Both the position numbers and the translations under genes were made by a program. A DNA stretch of 20,000 nucleotides from Botryococcus braunii. Lineage: Eukaryota; Chlorophyta; Trebouxiophyceae. Positions 1-18,730 of the stretch are shown piece by piece (position 1 is the stretch's first letter; each line of letters opens with the position of its first letter). The DNA lies in contig KV908423.1 of the NCBI GenBank assembly GCA_002005505.1, forward strand, positions 57,501 to 77,500. The letters run 5' to 3'. The notes beneath the pieces were generated by a model. It did no database searches, had not been told where the DNA came from, and worked only from the letters and a program-made list of their open reading frames with translations.

Positions 1-109
1 TAGGGTAGGAATAGGTTGCAAACCAGCGGGCACACGTGAGGCCACGCGGTGTTTGTAGTTACTGAGGCTTGAGCCCGCGCTTGTAAGCCAGCCTCCCGTG
101 ATTTTTGCA

Positions 110-333
110 ATGTCCGACCCTAAGCGCCGAGTACCTCCTCTTAAGAAAGCCCCAGGGCTATTTGATAGGGGAGAAACAATTGGCGATAGATCTGGAGCTT
201 CTTCTGCTGGACCGCCATTGGTGGGGTCCGGGGACTCTTATACGGGAACCGCTCGATCAACCGACGACTATGGTACTAGACCAATGATGGCTCCAGGAGA
301 TCCTAGATCCGATGGCAGCCCTCAAAGTGATTG
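110..333 (+). CDS. Possible extra 5' coding exon of the GH5 gene (uncertain)
   Basis: An ATG at 110 opens a frame beginning MSDPKRRVPPLKKAPG, rich in Gly, Ser, Pro, Asp and Arg, which looks like a disordered cytoplasmic tail. A donor-like GTGCGT follows at 334. Splicing 333 to an acceptor after TTTTGCAG at 1435 gives phase 2 on both sides and joins in frame to the exon containing ATG 1446. That would lengthen the protein from 730 to 808 residues. Phase agreement has a one-in-three chance of being accidental, and nothing in the peptide identifies a family. The frame stays open to 480, and donors at 327 or 476 are also possible. It could equally be noncoding or belong to another gene. Confidence 0.3.
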
Positions 334-1435
334 GTGCGTCCTTATACTTTTTGCACTAACGCAAGATGGGGGGAGCTACCTGGCTGGGTACACACGTCCC
401 CCTCGGGTAGCCCTCGGCCGGATCTTACTAGCCGTGTGGATTTCAGCTTCTCCAGTTGAACTGAATGTCCAACAGGTTTAGTTCTAAGTAGGCTATGCGT
501 GACGGTTGTCAGATGGTTGGCCACGCTGGGGGCTCGTCACGGAATAACTGCCATCGGTGAAGGTTAGAGTTGGATATATAACCCTTCTGGTACCTAGCGA
601 ATGTGAACATTTGGTGGGTAGCTATGGTCGCTAATGTGTGTGTTTTCCGATCTCAATTAATCGTAAAGGCAGTGCACGTTCCCTGAGCAGTGCGCTGGGG
701 TAAAGTGGCCTGGGGACAGCCTTGCAATTTGAATACTACAAGGTGGGCATCTGTTTTCATTAAGTCTTGTGTTATGATCTGTTGAAGAATGACGGCTAAC
801 ATTTTGATGTAAAGGAAAAGCGGCCTTCTCTGGGCCTGTAGTCCCAGATCTGGTCTAAGCCATGAGGTGGACCGCAGGGCAAATTGCTTGCTTTAAATGT
901 GTGAATCTGAGATTATTGGGCTAGGGATTGAATCATAGGCAGGACCTGCGGTAGGTGATGCTACTTTTTTGGGTCACTGGGAAGCCTCAAGTTAAAGTCT
1001 CGAAGAATAGACAGAACGTCCTCTCGCTGTCATGACTGAATTGTCAGGCAACATTTTGAAGTCTGCATTCTTTAAGATTGGAAATTTGAAGAAGCAGTGA
1101 TCATAATTAGCAAGATTCGTAACCCTAGCTTGGGGTGGTTCCTGGTAATCTGGGAAGTTGGGGCCAGAAGCATTTTGTTTCCCAAGCAGGTCAAGTAAGA
1201 ATGTACAGTGGATCTCCGTCAGGGATCAGGTGTTTTGGCTCAAGCTGCCGATGACTTAAAATATTGAGCGAGGGCTGTGTTCGTCTGCACCACGCTTGAT
1301 GGACTGGCTACCGTGTTTTCTTATCATATCCCACCCCTTGTCTTTCTTTTTTCTATCATTTCTTCTGGATTTGCATATTTCGTCTTCTTTCGCAATGCCT
1401 CCCTACCTGCTTTCAGTGTTGGAGGGCTTTTGCAG
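334..1435. other. Region with no supported gene upstream of the GH5 gene
   Basis: I see no coding exon, RNA gene or clear repeat here. Positions 1325-1390 are rich in T and C and run into TTTCAG (1411-1416) and TTTTGCAG (1428-1435). They could be the polypyrimidine tract of an intron ending just before ATG 1446, or simply promoter/leader sequence. Confidence 0.4.
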
Positions 1436-1445
1436 GGGGAACCCA

Positions 1446-9849
<8,404 letters not shown>

Positions 9850-11196
9850 TAGCAAGCGCTCTTCGTGCACCGCACGGTGAGTGCGACTGTGCCTTTGCAG
9901 GGTTACCTCCTAGAGATGTGTTTCTGTCTCAGCAAGCGTTGTTCAGCTGTGGGACTGATTGAAAGCCTGAAAAAAGGGTGGAGCACAGCTCGTGACATCA
10001 TGGCTTGAGAGTCCCAATGAGGCCGACTTCTTTCTGTGGTGGCAACCCTACATGCTCAATTTTGAGGACCCTATCAGAGTTGGGCTTCGGATGACACCAA
10101 ACGTTCTGGGGATATGTTCCCTAGCAGTTAGGCTTTGATTTTGCTAGGCTTTGTCATGCGTTCCCGGGCCAAGGTCCGAGGTCCAGATAAGCTGGCCCTG
10201 GATGAAGACCTCAAATTGTCTCACACCCGCTAGCTTCAGATATCCTGCCTCGGTGTGGACCTCTTGCATATCTTTCTGAGTAAAGTCACACACCTGCTAC
10301 CTCTGGTTATTCTGTTTGAGCCTGGTGATATTGCAGATCTTAATGAGTCACGCACCTGCTACCGCAGGATGTTATCTTCCAATCTGGAGGTAGTGCATTT
10401 TTTTCTGAGTACTTTGACATTAGCAAAGACATCAGTAGTGCACCAACTATGCGGCGGTTTTGACCTTGTGCGGTTGTATGAGAGTGCATTCATGGACACT
10501 GCTCACCACATCATGCAGCATCAAGAATGTTTTGCATTGCAAAAGCTTTAGGCTTCAGCGTACATAAAAGTTTGTAGAGAGTGCGAAGTGGGGTCTATTG
10601 CAATCTGCAGCTTGTGAACCTTGTTCGCGCTGGCAGTTGCCTCCTGCACATGTGGGAGAGACAGAGTGAGGCGAGTGTTGGGAGAGGTAAAGTAAGATAA
10701 GAGCGAGCAGTAAGGTCCTGCGGGACTCATGTGACGCATGGCTACACATGCATAGTGTAGACTCTAAAACAAAACTCAATCTTGTTCACACCATCTCTTG
10801 CGACCCCACTAATGTGATTCTCCTGACCATTAGACAGACTTGGAAGGAACAGTCCTTGTGCTCCTGCCATGAGCTGTGTAGGTCTGTCGAGGTTTGGCTG
10901 CGGCAAATTCTGGGTTACAGGCTTTGGCAAATTCTGGGTTTCAAACGTGTGACACGGGGCCCATGTGTGATGCACTTTCTGGGAGCGGATGGCTGTAACC
11001 CCAGTCCTCTTTTAGAAATTAAAGGGGAGGCGTGCCCAGCCATTTACCCCGGTGCCATCTGTCTTCATTGAGTTCCTGCTGATATCACCAAAAGTCATGA
11101 AGTTGAGCACGGTCTATTTTCGCAGTATAGGAGCTGGGCCTCTCCCTCATAAGGCCGAAGTGGCGTCATTCACTCTCGTTTCGTAGATTTTGCCCA
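9850..11196. other. Region downstream of the GH5 gene with no supported gene
   Basis: I see no confident coding exon or RNA gene. There is a degenerate repeat of about 66-68 bp at 10265-10410, with GAGT, CAC and CACCTGCTACC shared by the copies. A 23-24 bp tandem pair (GGCAAATTCTGGGTT) lies at about 10903-10942. Confidence 0.5.
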
Positions 11197-11420
11197 GTGT
11201 AGGAGCTGTGCCTCAACCTAACAAGGTTATTGTAGAAGCTCAAGTAAACAAGGTTTACTGTAGGAGCTCAACCTAACATGGTTACTGCAGGAGCGCAACC
11301 TAATAAGGTTTACTGTAGGAGCTCAACCTAACATGGTTACTGTAGGAGCGCAACCTAATAAGGTTTACTGTAGCAGTTCAACCTAACATGGTTACTGTAG
11401 GAGCTCAACCTAACAAGGTT
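11197..11420 (+). repeat. 27/28-bp minisatellite with a 55-bp dimer order
   Basis: Unit starts (G.AGGAGC or G.AGCAGT) are at 11260, 11287, 11315, 11342, 11370 and 11397, so spacings alternate 27, 28, 27, 28, 27. Units alternate between an AACCTAACATGGTT form and an AACCTAATAAGGTT form. More diverged copies start at about 11197 and 11230. Each unit contains a small inverted repeat such as AACCT-AATA-AGGTT. Confidence 0.92.
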
Positions 11421-12222
11421 AAAGTCGCCGCCTTCGCATGTCTTGGAATGTGCTGTAGGAGGGGCCCTCATGAACCCTTGAGGGATGGTATGATGTCTTT
11501 GCCATGCCAGTGTGTACAACGTGCAATCCTCCATGGAGGCTAATGTAGGAGTGAAGTATGGCGATGAGAGACAAGAACATGGGTTCGCGGTTTTCCTGTC
11601 GCATCTATGTTTTGGAGCGACGTGCTTGAAGACAAGAATCGTGTCGACCGTGCGGTCACGTGCTTCATACCCATCCACTGGGTGGTAGAAAATGCAATAC
11701 TAGGCATATTTTTATATAAATCTCCACTCGTGCGTGGCCTTCGCATCTCATGTGCCGCTGCATATGTCAGGAGCGGGAGGAGACGCAGAATGATTAGAAT
11801 TTTTAGACATGTTTCACTTCGCTTTTACAGTCAAGGCAAGTTACATCCGTGTCTTTAGCGCCGTCTTTTACCCAAGACTAGCGATCCAAATGAAGAGAGA
11901 GAACATGTTCAGAAAGGCATTGTTACATGCGTGTAATGTCAACGGTCTTTACACAAACCATCTGTCTCGTCAAAGGTCTCGACACCGTTTATCCGCCTTA
12001 GTCTCCTCTTCCCATTTCCTCCCCGTCCCACATGCGGGGCATGCTCAGTTCAAAATTCACTGCAAGCAGTGAGTTCAAGTTGAAATATGTACAGCTAGTT
12101 CCTGGAGATGGATTGATGGATGGGCTAATTGGAAGAGTATCTGCCACATATGGGCATGTGGCATACAGGCCTTGAAAAGAGCCTACGATATTCCTCTTCA
12201 TCAACCAACTCAATACAATCAG

Positions 12223-12255
12223 CCCCCCCCCCCCCCAAAAAAAAAAAAAAAAAAA
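12223..12255. repeat. C14-A19 homopolymer junction
   Basis: A run of 14 C is followed without a break by 19 A. Similar C-run/A-run junctions recur at 13953-13973 and, as T7-G16 on this strand, at 14424-14446. Confidence 0.95.
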
Positions 12256-12352
12256 CCAAAAACAAACGAGACAGGAGTGCAACCGTCAATTAACATGAAA
12301 CGAAATAGTGCATGTTTCAACCGTCAATTAACACCACCAACGGTTTTCTGCA

Positions 12353-12572
12353 GAAAACTCCTACCGTTGCAAAACCCATGTTACCTGACCTCGAAAGCTC
12401 CAACAGTCAAACGCACCACCAGAAAACTCATACCCCTGCAAAAATCTTGTTACCTAACCTCCTAGCGACCACGTAGCAGAACAACTTTTCCTGAGTTTAC
12501 AGGAGAAACTCGTTAACAGGGGCCTGCAGTGGTACCCTGCAAAAACATTGTTACCTAACCTCGCAACGACCA
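12353..12572 (+). repeat. Three dispersed copies of a roughly 45-50 bp unit
   Basis: Copies near 12353, 12421 and 12530 share TGCAAAA followed by TGTTACCT.ACCTC; the first two also share AGAAAACTC upstream. Function unknown. Confidence 0.7.
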
Positions 12573-12774
12573 GTGGACGTCCACGGAATAGTGTCGATGA
12601 GGCCATGGGGCCAACAAACATAACAGAAAAACTGATTCCGATTCCTAGCTGGCTCAGAAGTTCAACGCAGTAACACATCTGCAAAATCATGCAAAACATT
12701 TTAATCTGCTCTCGACTCCCACATCTTCAACGCCAGAAGCCTTAACTGCCCATTCGCCCCTATTCAAAAATTTA

Positions 12775-12803
12775 CCACACCCCCCAGATGCCTGGGGGTG
12801 TGG
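12775..12803. repeat. Short GC-rich hairpin
   Basis: CCACACCCCC at 12775-12784 pairs perfectly with GGGGGTGTGG at 12794-12803 across a 9-nt loop. It has no T-run beside it, so it is not called a terminator. Confidence 0.7.
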
Positions 12804-14680
12804 CACCTCGCCAAACGTCCCCCAAAATAAGGTCGCTGAATGGGACAAAGGGCGCTTGAAAAAGCTTTTCCTGTGACATCCGCGCATCAATGGATCCTCC
12901 CACCCATGTCAATATCAAAATACTGGTACAGAAAGAGAGGCCACTGCCGAACACAAAAATTTGTGCAGGAGTGCATTTCCCACACAGAGGTCAATTTCAG
13001 AAGCATAGTACAACATGGACGGCATGACCAAGACATTGGAAAACGTCTAAGGAGTTGCGGGGTCCCCAGATGTGGATGACCCCACACTTCAAAAAAGACA
13101 TGTGGCCGAAGGGCCAACACACATTCTGAACCTATATCTTGCACGCCGTCACCAAATCTGTTCGTCCAATTCAGATTGGAGGAGTCAACACAGTAACACA
13201 TTTATTTGTACAATACTGTTTGCACATCGATTTGATTTGTACATCTCTTAAACACTGTCTCTGCCTCGAGCGATACGTGTCATAGCACACTAAGAATCAT
13301 GCTCGAGGGTAAGACACCTTATACAGAACATAGATCACGTGACTGACTAGCTAGCGCCATCGCATGTAGCATGCTTTACGGTCGAGGTTCCCCGGCAGGG
13401 CGTCTGAAAACACGCTCCTCCCTGTTGAATATACACCACTTGCGGTGTCAGGGCTTTAAACCTCTTGACCTCAAAATTGGAGATGTCTAAATAAAACGAG
13501 AAGAAACACATTGGAGGAAGTACAAATACCTTCACCCCACTCGAGGATGCAAAACCCCGTTCTCAATCCTGTACACCAGCTGCACCCTGCCCTTTGCAGA
13601 ATGCATTACAAATCTACACAAATCATGTTGTACATCACCATTTAATAATACTACTAGCAAACCCAAAATACTAGAACACCCAAAAAAGTTGCCGGGCCAT
13701 GACAGCACGACAACGTCAAATGTTTCACTTGAATAATTGTGCCAATCACAACTGTGGGGCCTCGACCTTTTGGAAAACGGCCAGCAGCAGAGACTGTTCA
13801 ACAGGCTGGCTAGCACAGGCGTTCATGCCAATGCACTCTGGCAGGCCACGGCCACTGTCATATGTCAGAGCTCCACAGAGTCATACAAGGCAGAGTCATG
13901 ATGCTATACACCAACCCTCACACCCACACCCAAACACGCGCGAGACCCCCCACCCCCCCCCCCCCAAAAAAAAGCCAAAAACGTAAAAAAGGGGGGAAAA
14001 CGAAGAAAGGACACACCAAGAAAAACAAAATAACAGGGGGAAAAAAGGGAACCAAAAAACCCTGACCATGCCAGTGCCGCACGTTGAACCCGGCATATGC
14101 AAGCCAATCAAAAATCCGTGGCCTCGACTTCTTTGGAGTGACAGCAGCCTAGAGTCCACATGAACGCACAGTCCACATGGCCGCTGGTATATGGGAGTGC
14201 TGCGCTAAATCCGACAGCGGCCTTTTACAGCAAAGGGCACCCGTAAGCCAGCCACCCAATTGCAACAGCGCCAAACAAAGAAACGACATGGCAAGACGCT
14301 CCTAAGGAAAAACACTGTCACGGTCTTCCGGAAAACACACAACACAAGTAAAACTCGAAGTACAAACAAACATCCTTCGCAAAACACACTGAGGTGAACT
14401 CGAAGTATAAACAAAATATTCCCTTTTTTTGGGGGGGGGGGGGGGGAACGCTTCTCACGCCTTGGGTGCCTCATGCCCAGACACCTCCTGGTATTGGACC
14501 CAATAAGAAAAGTAAAGAACCCGTTGCCTCGTCCAGCAAGATGACTCATAAACATACGTTGTAAGGCACCAACAGCATACACATATTGCCTTGCCATAGG
14601 CACAATAGGCCACTGGGGAACATGCTCCTGAACTGTGTCCTTATTGGCAGAGCACAGGTGTGGGAGCTACCGTTCAGTCA

Positions 14681-15134
14681 CAAAATTTGCATCGACAAAC
14701 ATACACCTTCATGCATTGCACACATCTCATAATAAACTCAAAGCATGCATCTACCTGGTTGCGCAATGCTCAGAAACACCAATGCATCGAACCCCGAGGG
14801 CGATGTCTGCAAAACCCATGCATCTGGTTTCCTTATCCTTGGACCAGTCCAAAATCCATATATAGAAAACATGACATGAAAAAAAAAAAAAAAAAAAAAA
14901 AAAACCAAAATTTGCATCGACAAACATACACCTTCATGCATTGCACACATCTCATAATAAACTCAAAGCATGCATCTACCTGGTTGCGCAATGCTCAGAA
15001 ATACCAATGCATCGAACCCCGAGGGCGATGTCTGCAAAAACCATGCATCTGGTTTCCTTATCCTTGGACCAGTCCAAAATCCATATATAGAAAACATGAC
15101 ATGATAAATAAAAAAAAAAAAAAAAAAAAAAAAA
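14681..15134 (+). repeat. 225-bp head-to-tail duplication, each copy ending in poly-A
   Basis: Copy 1 is 14681-14904 and copy 2 is 14906-15134. The roughly 198-nt bodies, starting CAAAATTTGCATCGAC and ending ACATGACATG, differ at only two or three positions. Copy 1 ends in 26 A; copy 2 ends in ATAAATA plus 25 A. The A-tail on a fixed body is what retroposed transcripts or SINE-like elements leave, and the two bodies lie in the same orientation. No internal RNA polymerase III promoter boxes were convincingly seen. Confidence 0.92.
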
Positions 15135-15229
15135 CGCTAACGTCTTACTGATGCAAAGGGGGAAAATCCAAAAACAAAATCCAACAACGACCAGGGCATG
15201 CACGACTGCCCATTCACTCTTGCAGCGCA

Positions 15230-15731
15230 TGAGAGAGATCTGCTGGTTGGTTGTCTCACTGCCCATCAGTGAACTTGTGCAGGATCCCAAGATCATTAGA
15301 GATATCTGCTAGCTGGTTGAGTAATTGCCCATCCCTGAATTTGTGGAGGATCCCAAGATCATGAGAGAAATCTGCTGGCTGATTGAGTGACTGCTCATCC
15401 GTGAATTTGTGCAGGATCCCAACATTGCTGTAACATCCGACAGGGAATCGGTCTCACACTGGGCCAGTGTCTGCATCCCACCTGGCCATGACCAACCAGC
15501 AGCACGGCAGACCTCCACAAGGAGGCCATGGCCCCTTCAACATGCTTTGAGGACTCCTCCTCCTCCAATCGTCTTTCAGACCCCACGAGCCCCGCCATGG
15601 TCATCATTGGGAGATACCTACTCGTTGGCGGGATCCTCCTCCACCGAGATAGGCACATCAAACTCATCTACAGACATCTCGCACAGCGATGTGTCCACAT
15701 GAATGCGTCTCTGCGTCTCGTTGCAAATCTC
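15230..15731 (-). pseudogene. Minus-strand gene remnant of unknown function (two coding-like exons plus 22-residue repeats)
   Basis: Reading the minus strand, an acceptor-like ACTGACAG precedes 15731. Exon A (15731-15622) gives EICNETQRRIHVDTS and then MSVDEFDVPISVEEDPAN, followed by donor GTAGGT. A 49-nt intron ends at AAAG, and exon B (15572-15482) continues in phase as RLEEEESSKHVEGAM to LLVGHGQ. Eleven nt later (GTGGGATGCAG) the frame TLAQCETDSLSDVTAM leads into the 22-residue repeats, where a TAG stops it. The exons look coding, acidic and probably soluble, but I do not recognise a family. The 11-nt gap is too short for a normal intron and may be a collapsed intron or a sequence error. 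Confidence 0.45.
15231..15428 (-). repeat. 66-bp tandem repeat encoding a 22-residue unit on the minus strand
   Basis: Unit starts on the plus strand are at 15231, 15297 and 15363, giving a period of 66 bp. On the minus strand the units read as 22-residue repeats of the form LGS-T-S--M--------QQISLM. The middle unit has a TAG in place of a Gln codon (ACC AGC TAG CAG). A period divisible by 3 and a conserved frame suggest former or present coding use. Confidence 0.8.
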
Positions 15732-15878
15732 CTGTCAGTACACTTGCCCCAACATGCCGCTTGCATATACGCAGCACTTCTAACTTACACATCCATTACC
15801 GCAAATGGCAGAATACTCCAATGAATCTGACCAGTGTACCTACCGCGCACCGCACTGGCCGACAGATGACCTACCCCG

Positions 15879-15897
15879 CCCCCCCCGGGGGGGGGGG
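15879..15897. repeat. C8-G11 homopolymer junction
   Basis: A C run passes directly into a G run, making a perfect self-complementary homopolymer site. Its lengths are likely unreliable in sequencing. Confidence 0.9.
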
Positions 15898-15974
15898 AAA
15901 TACAATGGGCGTTCATGTACAAGAGATAACTCATGGGGTTACTCTCAGGAGGGTATGATATAAGAACTACGGCC

Positions 15975-16443
15975 TTATTGATGGCCACTTGACCTTCCGG
16001 GGAACCCCTTGCTATTTTCCGACAGCCCTTCCAAGTGCCTTATGCAAAGCCAGATCGACAAGGCAACCTTCTGGCCAAAACTGGCTAGAGACGTGCCCAA
16101 CGGTGAGCAGCGAGCGCAGCTGTTGGGCATTGTGGCCGCGGTGCACACAGTGGTACCTGTCGCGGCCACAATGCCCAACAGCTGCGCTCGCTGCTCTACG
16201 TTGCGCACGTCTCCAGCCAGTTTTGGCCAGAAGGTTGCCTTGTCGATCTGGCTTTGCATAAGGCACTTGAAAGGGCTGTCGGAAAACAGCAACGGGGTTC
16301 CCCGGAAGGGGACGAACTCCCTCGATTTCTGCATGAAGTCGGCAAACGTTACCTGGGGAGGTTTCATGGGGGCGCCGTCGACTTCAACGTCGAAGCCGTC
16401 CTCCTCTAGTTCGCTGCCCTCCCCAGCCTTTCCTGCCTTGCCT
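15975..16443 (-). CDS. Unrecognised protein-like reading frame in the palindrome arm
   Basis: On the minus strand the right arm of unit 1 reads GEGSELEEDGFDVEVDGAP, then VTFADFMQKSREFVPF, RGTPLLFSDSPFKC, QIDKATFWPKLAGDV and EQRAQLLGIVAA up to the palindrome centre at 16161. The frame then runs on through the opposite arm in antisense. The first about 90 residues look like a real soluble domain after an acidic linker. A similar peptide is encoded in sense by the left arms of units 2 and 3, where single-base losses break the frame (for example TAA at 17792 where unit 1 has CAGGTAACG). I do not recognise the family. It may be a captured host exon or a mobile-element gene fragment. Confidence 0.4.
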
Positions 16444-16644
16444 GCGAGACATCTTGAACCGTCAGTCTGTCAGACACCCATCCAAAATCTCAGTTCCATG
16501 TCTGCACCAGACGCGATCCGACGCTCCCACCCCAGCCTTTCTTCTTCAGCCCTAGTGGCTGGTCTTCGATGTCACGCCCCTTTCTTCCTTCTTCCCCCCA
16601 TTTTCCCACCCCGACGAAGAAGCGACCTCATCCGTGTTTGGAAG
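15993..16644. repeat. Palindrome unit 1: left arm truncated, right arm full
   Basis: Left arm 15993-16140 (148 bp), 20-bp spacer 16141-16160 (GTGCACACAGTGGTACCTGT), right arm 16161-16644. The arms differ at diagnostic sites: the left has GTGCCCAACGGTGAG, while the right, reverse complemented, has GTGCGCAACGTAGAG. Confidence 0.93.
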
Positions 16645-16653
16645 GCGCGCGCG

Positions 16654-16728
<75 letters not shown>

Positions 16729-16822
16729 CCCCTCCCTCCCCCCCTCTCTTTCTCTGTCTCTCTGTCTCTCTCCCTATCCCTCTGTCTCTCTGTCCCTCTC
16801 CCACTCTCTCTCTCTCCCCCCC

Positions 16823-16889
<67 letters not shown>

Positions 16890-16933
16890 GTGCGTGTGTG
16901 TGTGTGTGGGGGGGGGGGGGCACGCGCGCGCGT
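16645..16933 (+). repeat. (GC)n-(CT)n-(GT)n-G13 microsatellite block, unit 1 right flank
   Basis: The GC run (16645-16658) passes into CT repeats (16659 to about 16886, with a CCCT-rich centre), then TGCGTGCG and GT repeats, 13 G (16908-16920) and CACGCGCGCGCG. This is the mirror order of the C-run, (AC)n and (GA)n tracts that precede left arms. Ser-Leu and Arg-Glu open frames across it are artefacts. Confidence 0.96.
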
Positions 16934-16934
16934 G

Positions 16935-17325
16935 CGCACTAATGCCTGCCCGAGTTGTGGAGTACATGTTTAAAGGCCCCAGGGAGGGGTAAGAAGCCTA
17001 AATAGGCGGCACCTGTGGTCCTCCTCAACAATTGTCAGTACAAGCCAACAGCGACTCCAGGATGGCATCGTTTTTTCTATCTTACCTCATCTTCAGAACA
17101 AGAGCCTGGCCTCAGGCCGCCAAACAGCCGCCGTGTTTTCTGCTACCCGCCCGCCTGACTCCCCCGTCCTAACGTCCCTCAGCCTGATCCCCTCACTGAC
17201 CATCGTCCAACGGTTATCATCTATCCTCAGCCATAACTTCATCTAAAGTCTCAACCCATCGCAATCCTTGTCCTAGACCCCCCCCCCCCAAAACCATCGC
17301 AATCCTTGTCTAGACCCCCCCCCCC
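16935..17325 (+). repeat. Direct middle segment of the array, copy 1
   Basis: Runs from CACTAATGC, through TTTAAAGGCCCCAGGGAGG and CCTAAATAGGCGG, to two tandem copies of CCATCGCAATCCTTGTC.TAG plus a C-run and AAAA. It is nearly identical and in the same orientation as 18731-19128, so the array is not a simple forward/reverse fold. I see no gene in it. Confidence 0.9.
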
Positions 17326-17379
<54 letters not shown>

Positions 17380-17406
17380 TATGAGAGTGAGAGAGAGAGA
17401 GAGAGT

Positions 17407-17469
<63 letters not shown>
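17315..17469 (+). repeat. C11-AAAA-(AC)n-(GA)n block, unit 2 left flank
   Basis: C-run 17315-17325, AC repeats to 17377, GATATGAGAGTGA, then GA repeats to 17469. It mirrors the right-flank tract order. Confidence 0.95.
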
Positions 17470-17472
<3 letters not shown>

Positions 17473-18477
17473 TTCCAAACACGGATGAGGTCGCTGCTTC
17501 GTCGGGTGGGAAAATGGGGGGAAGAAGGAGAAAGGGGTGTGACATCGAAGACCAGCCACTAGGGCTGAAGAAGAAAGGCTGGGGTGGGAGCGTCGGATCG
17601 CGTCTGGTGCAGACATGGAACTGAGATTTTGGATGGGTGTCTGACAGACTGACGGTTCAAGATGTCTCGCAGGCAAGGCAGCAAAGGAAGAGGGCAGTGC
17701 CTCTGCAGAGGAGAAGACAAAGCATCGAAGCGAAGTAGATGAGGACGGCTTCGACGTTCAAGTCGAAGGCGCCCCCAAGAAACCTCCCCAGTAACGTTTG
17801 CCGACTTCATGCAGAAATCGAGGGAGTTCGTCCCCTTCCGGGGAACCCCCTTGCTATTTTCCGACAGCCCTTCCAAGTGCCTTATGCAAAGCCAGATCGA
17901 CAAGGCAACCTTCTGGCCAAAACTGGCTAGAGACGTGCCAACGGTGAGCAGCGAGCGCAGCTGTTGGGCATTGTGGCCCGGTGCACACAGTGGTACCTGC
18001 CGCGGCCACATGCCAACAGCTGCGCTCGCTGCTCTACGTTGCGCACGTCTCCAGCCAGTTTTGGCCAGAAGGTTGCCTTGTCGATCTGGCTTTGCATAAG
18101 GCACTTGAAAGGGCTGTTGGAAACAGCAACGGGGTTCCCGGAAGGGGACGAACTCCCTCGATTTCTGCATGAAGTCGGCAACGTTACCTGGGAGTTTCAT
18201 GGGGCGCCGTCGACTTCAACGTCGAAGCCGTCCTCCTCTAGTTCGCTGCCCTCCCCAGCCTTCCTGCCTTGCCTGCGAGACATCTTGACCGTCAGTCTGT
18301 CAGACACCCATCCAAAATCTCAGTTCCATGTCTGCACCAGACGCGATCCGACGCTCCCCACCCCAGCCTTTCTTCTTCAGCCCTAGTGGCTGGTCTTCGA
18401 TGTCACGCCCATTTCTTCCTTCTTCCCCCCATTTTCCCACCCCGACGAAGAAGCGACCTCATCCGTGTTTGGAAGGC
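17470..18477. repeat. Palindrome unit 2: about 1-kb near-complete palindrome
   Basis: Left arm 17470-17980 (511 bp) begins GCCTTCCAAACACGG. Spacer 17981-18000 (GTGCACACAGTGGTACCTGC). Right arm 18001-18477 ends CCGTGTTTGGAAGGC. The left arm has about 30 bp more than the right near 17690-17735. Many single-base losses in homopolymers distinguish it from unit 1. Confidence 0.95.
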
Positions 18478-18483
18478 GCGCGC

Positions 18484-18558
<75 letters not shown>

Positions 18559-18648
18559 CCCTCCCCCTCCCTCCCCCCCCTCTTTCTCTTCTCTCTCTCT
18601 CCCATCCCTCTGCTCTCTGTCCCTCCCCTCCCTCCCCCCCTCTCTCTG

Positions 18649-18693
<45 letters not shown>

Positions 18694-18730
18694 GCGTGCG
18701 TGTGTGTGTGTGGGGGGGGGACGCGCGGCG
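18478..18730 (+). repeat. (CT)n-(GT)n-G9 microsatellite block, unit 2 right flank
   Basis: Counterpart of 16645-16933 but shorter, with irregular CCTC breaks and a 9-G run near 18712-18720. Confidence 0.94.

Larger units (their letters stand above)
11421..14680. other. Intergenic region with short repeats, no supported gene
   Basis: Open frames here are short and lack family marks, so I call none. CAACCGTCAATTAACA occurs twice (about 12281 and 12319). AACTCGAAGTA.AAACAAA occurs twice (about 14352 and 14398). Homopolymer junctions occur at 12223-12255, 13953-13973 and 14424-14446. Confidence 0.45.

Noticed and set aside
1..30. Telomere-like TAGGGTAGG at the window start
   Set aside because: The motif is not repeated; it is a single chance match.
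342..524. Minus-strand short open frame opposite the candidate 5' exon
   Set aside because: No family marks, no splice context and lower coding character than the plus frame.
11197..11420. CRISPR-like array
   Set aside because: Repeats abut with no unique spacers and the context is eukaryotic; it is a minisatellite.
12775..12803. Intrinsic terminator
   Set aside because: The hairpin is good but there is no following T-run, and bacterial-type termination does not apply in this eukaryotic context.
12454..13201. Minus-strand open frames of 67-104 codons, two beginning MCYCV or containing MCYCVE
   Set aside because: The shared start reflects a short repeat (GCAGTAACACAT or CAGTAACACAT). No splice-linked or family-like peptide was found.
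16009..16992. 327-codon plus-strand open frame in the palindrome array
   Set aside because: It runs through a palindrome centre and then a (CT)n tract; a long frame is expected from the repeat and no domain is visible.
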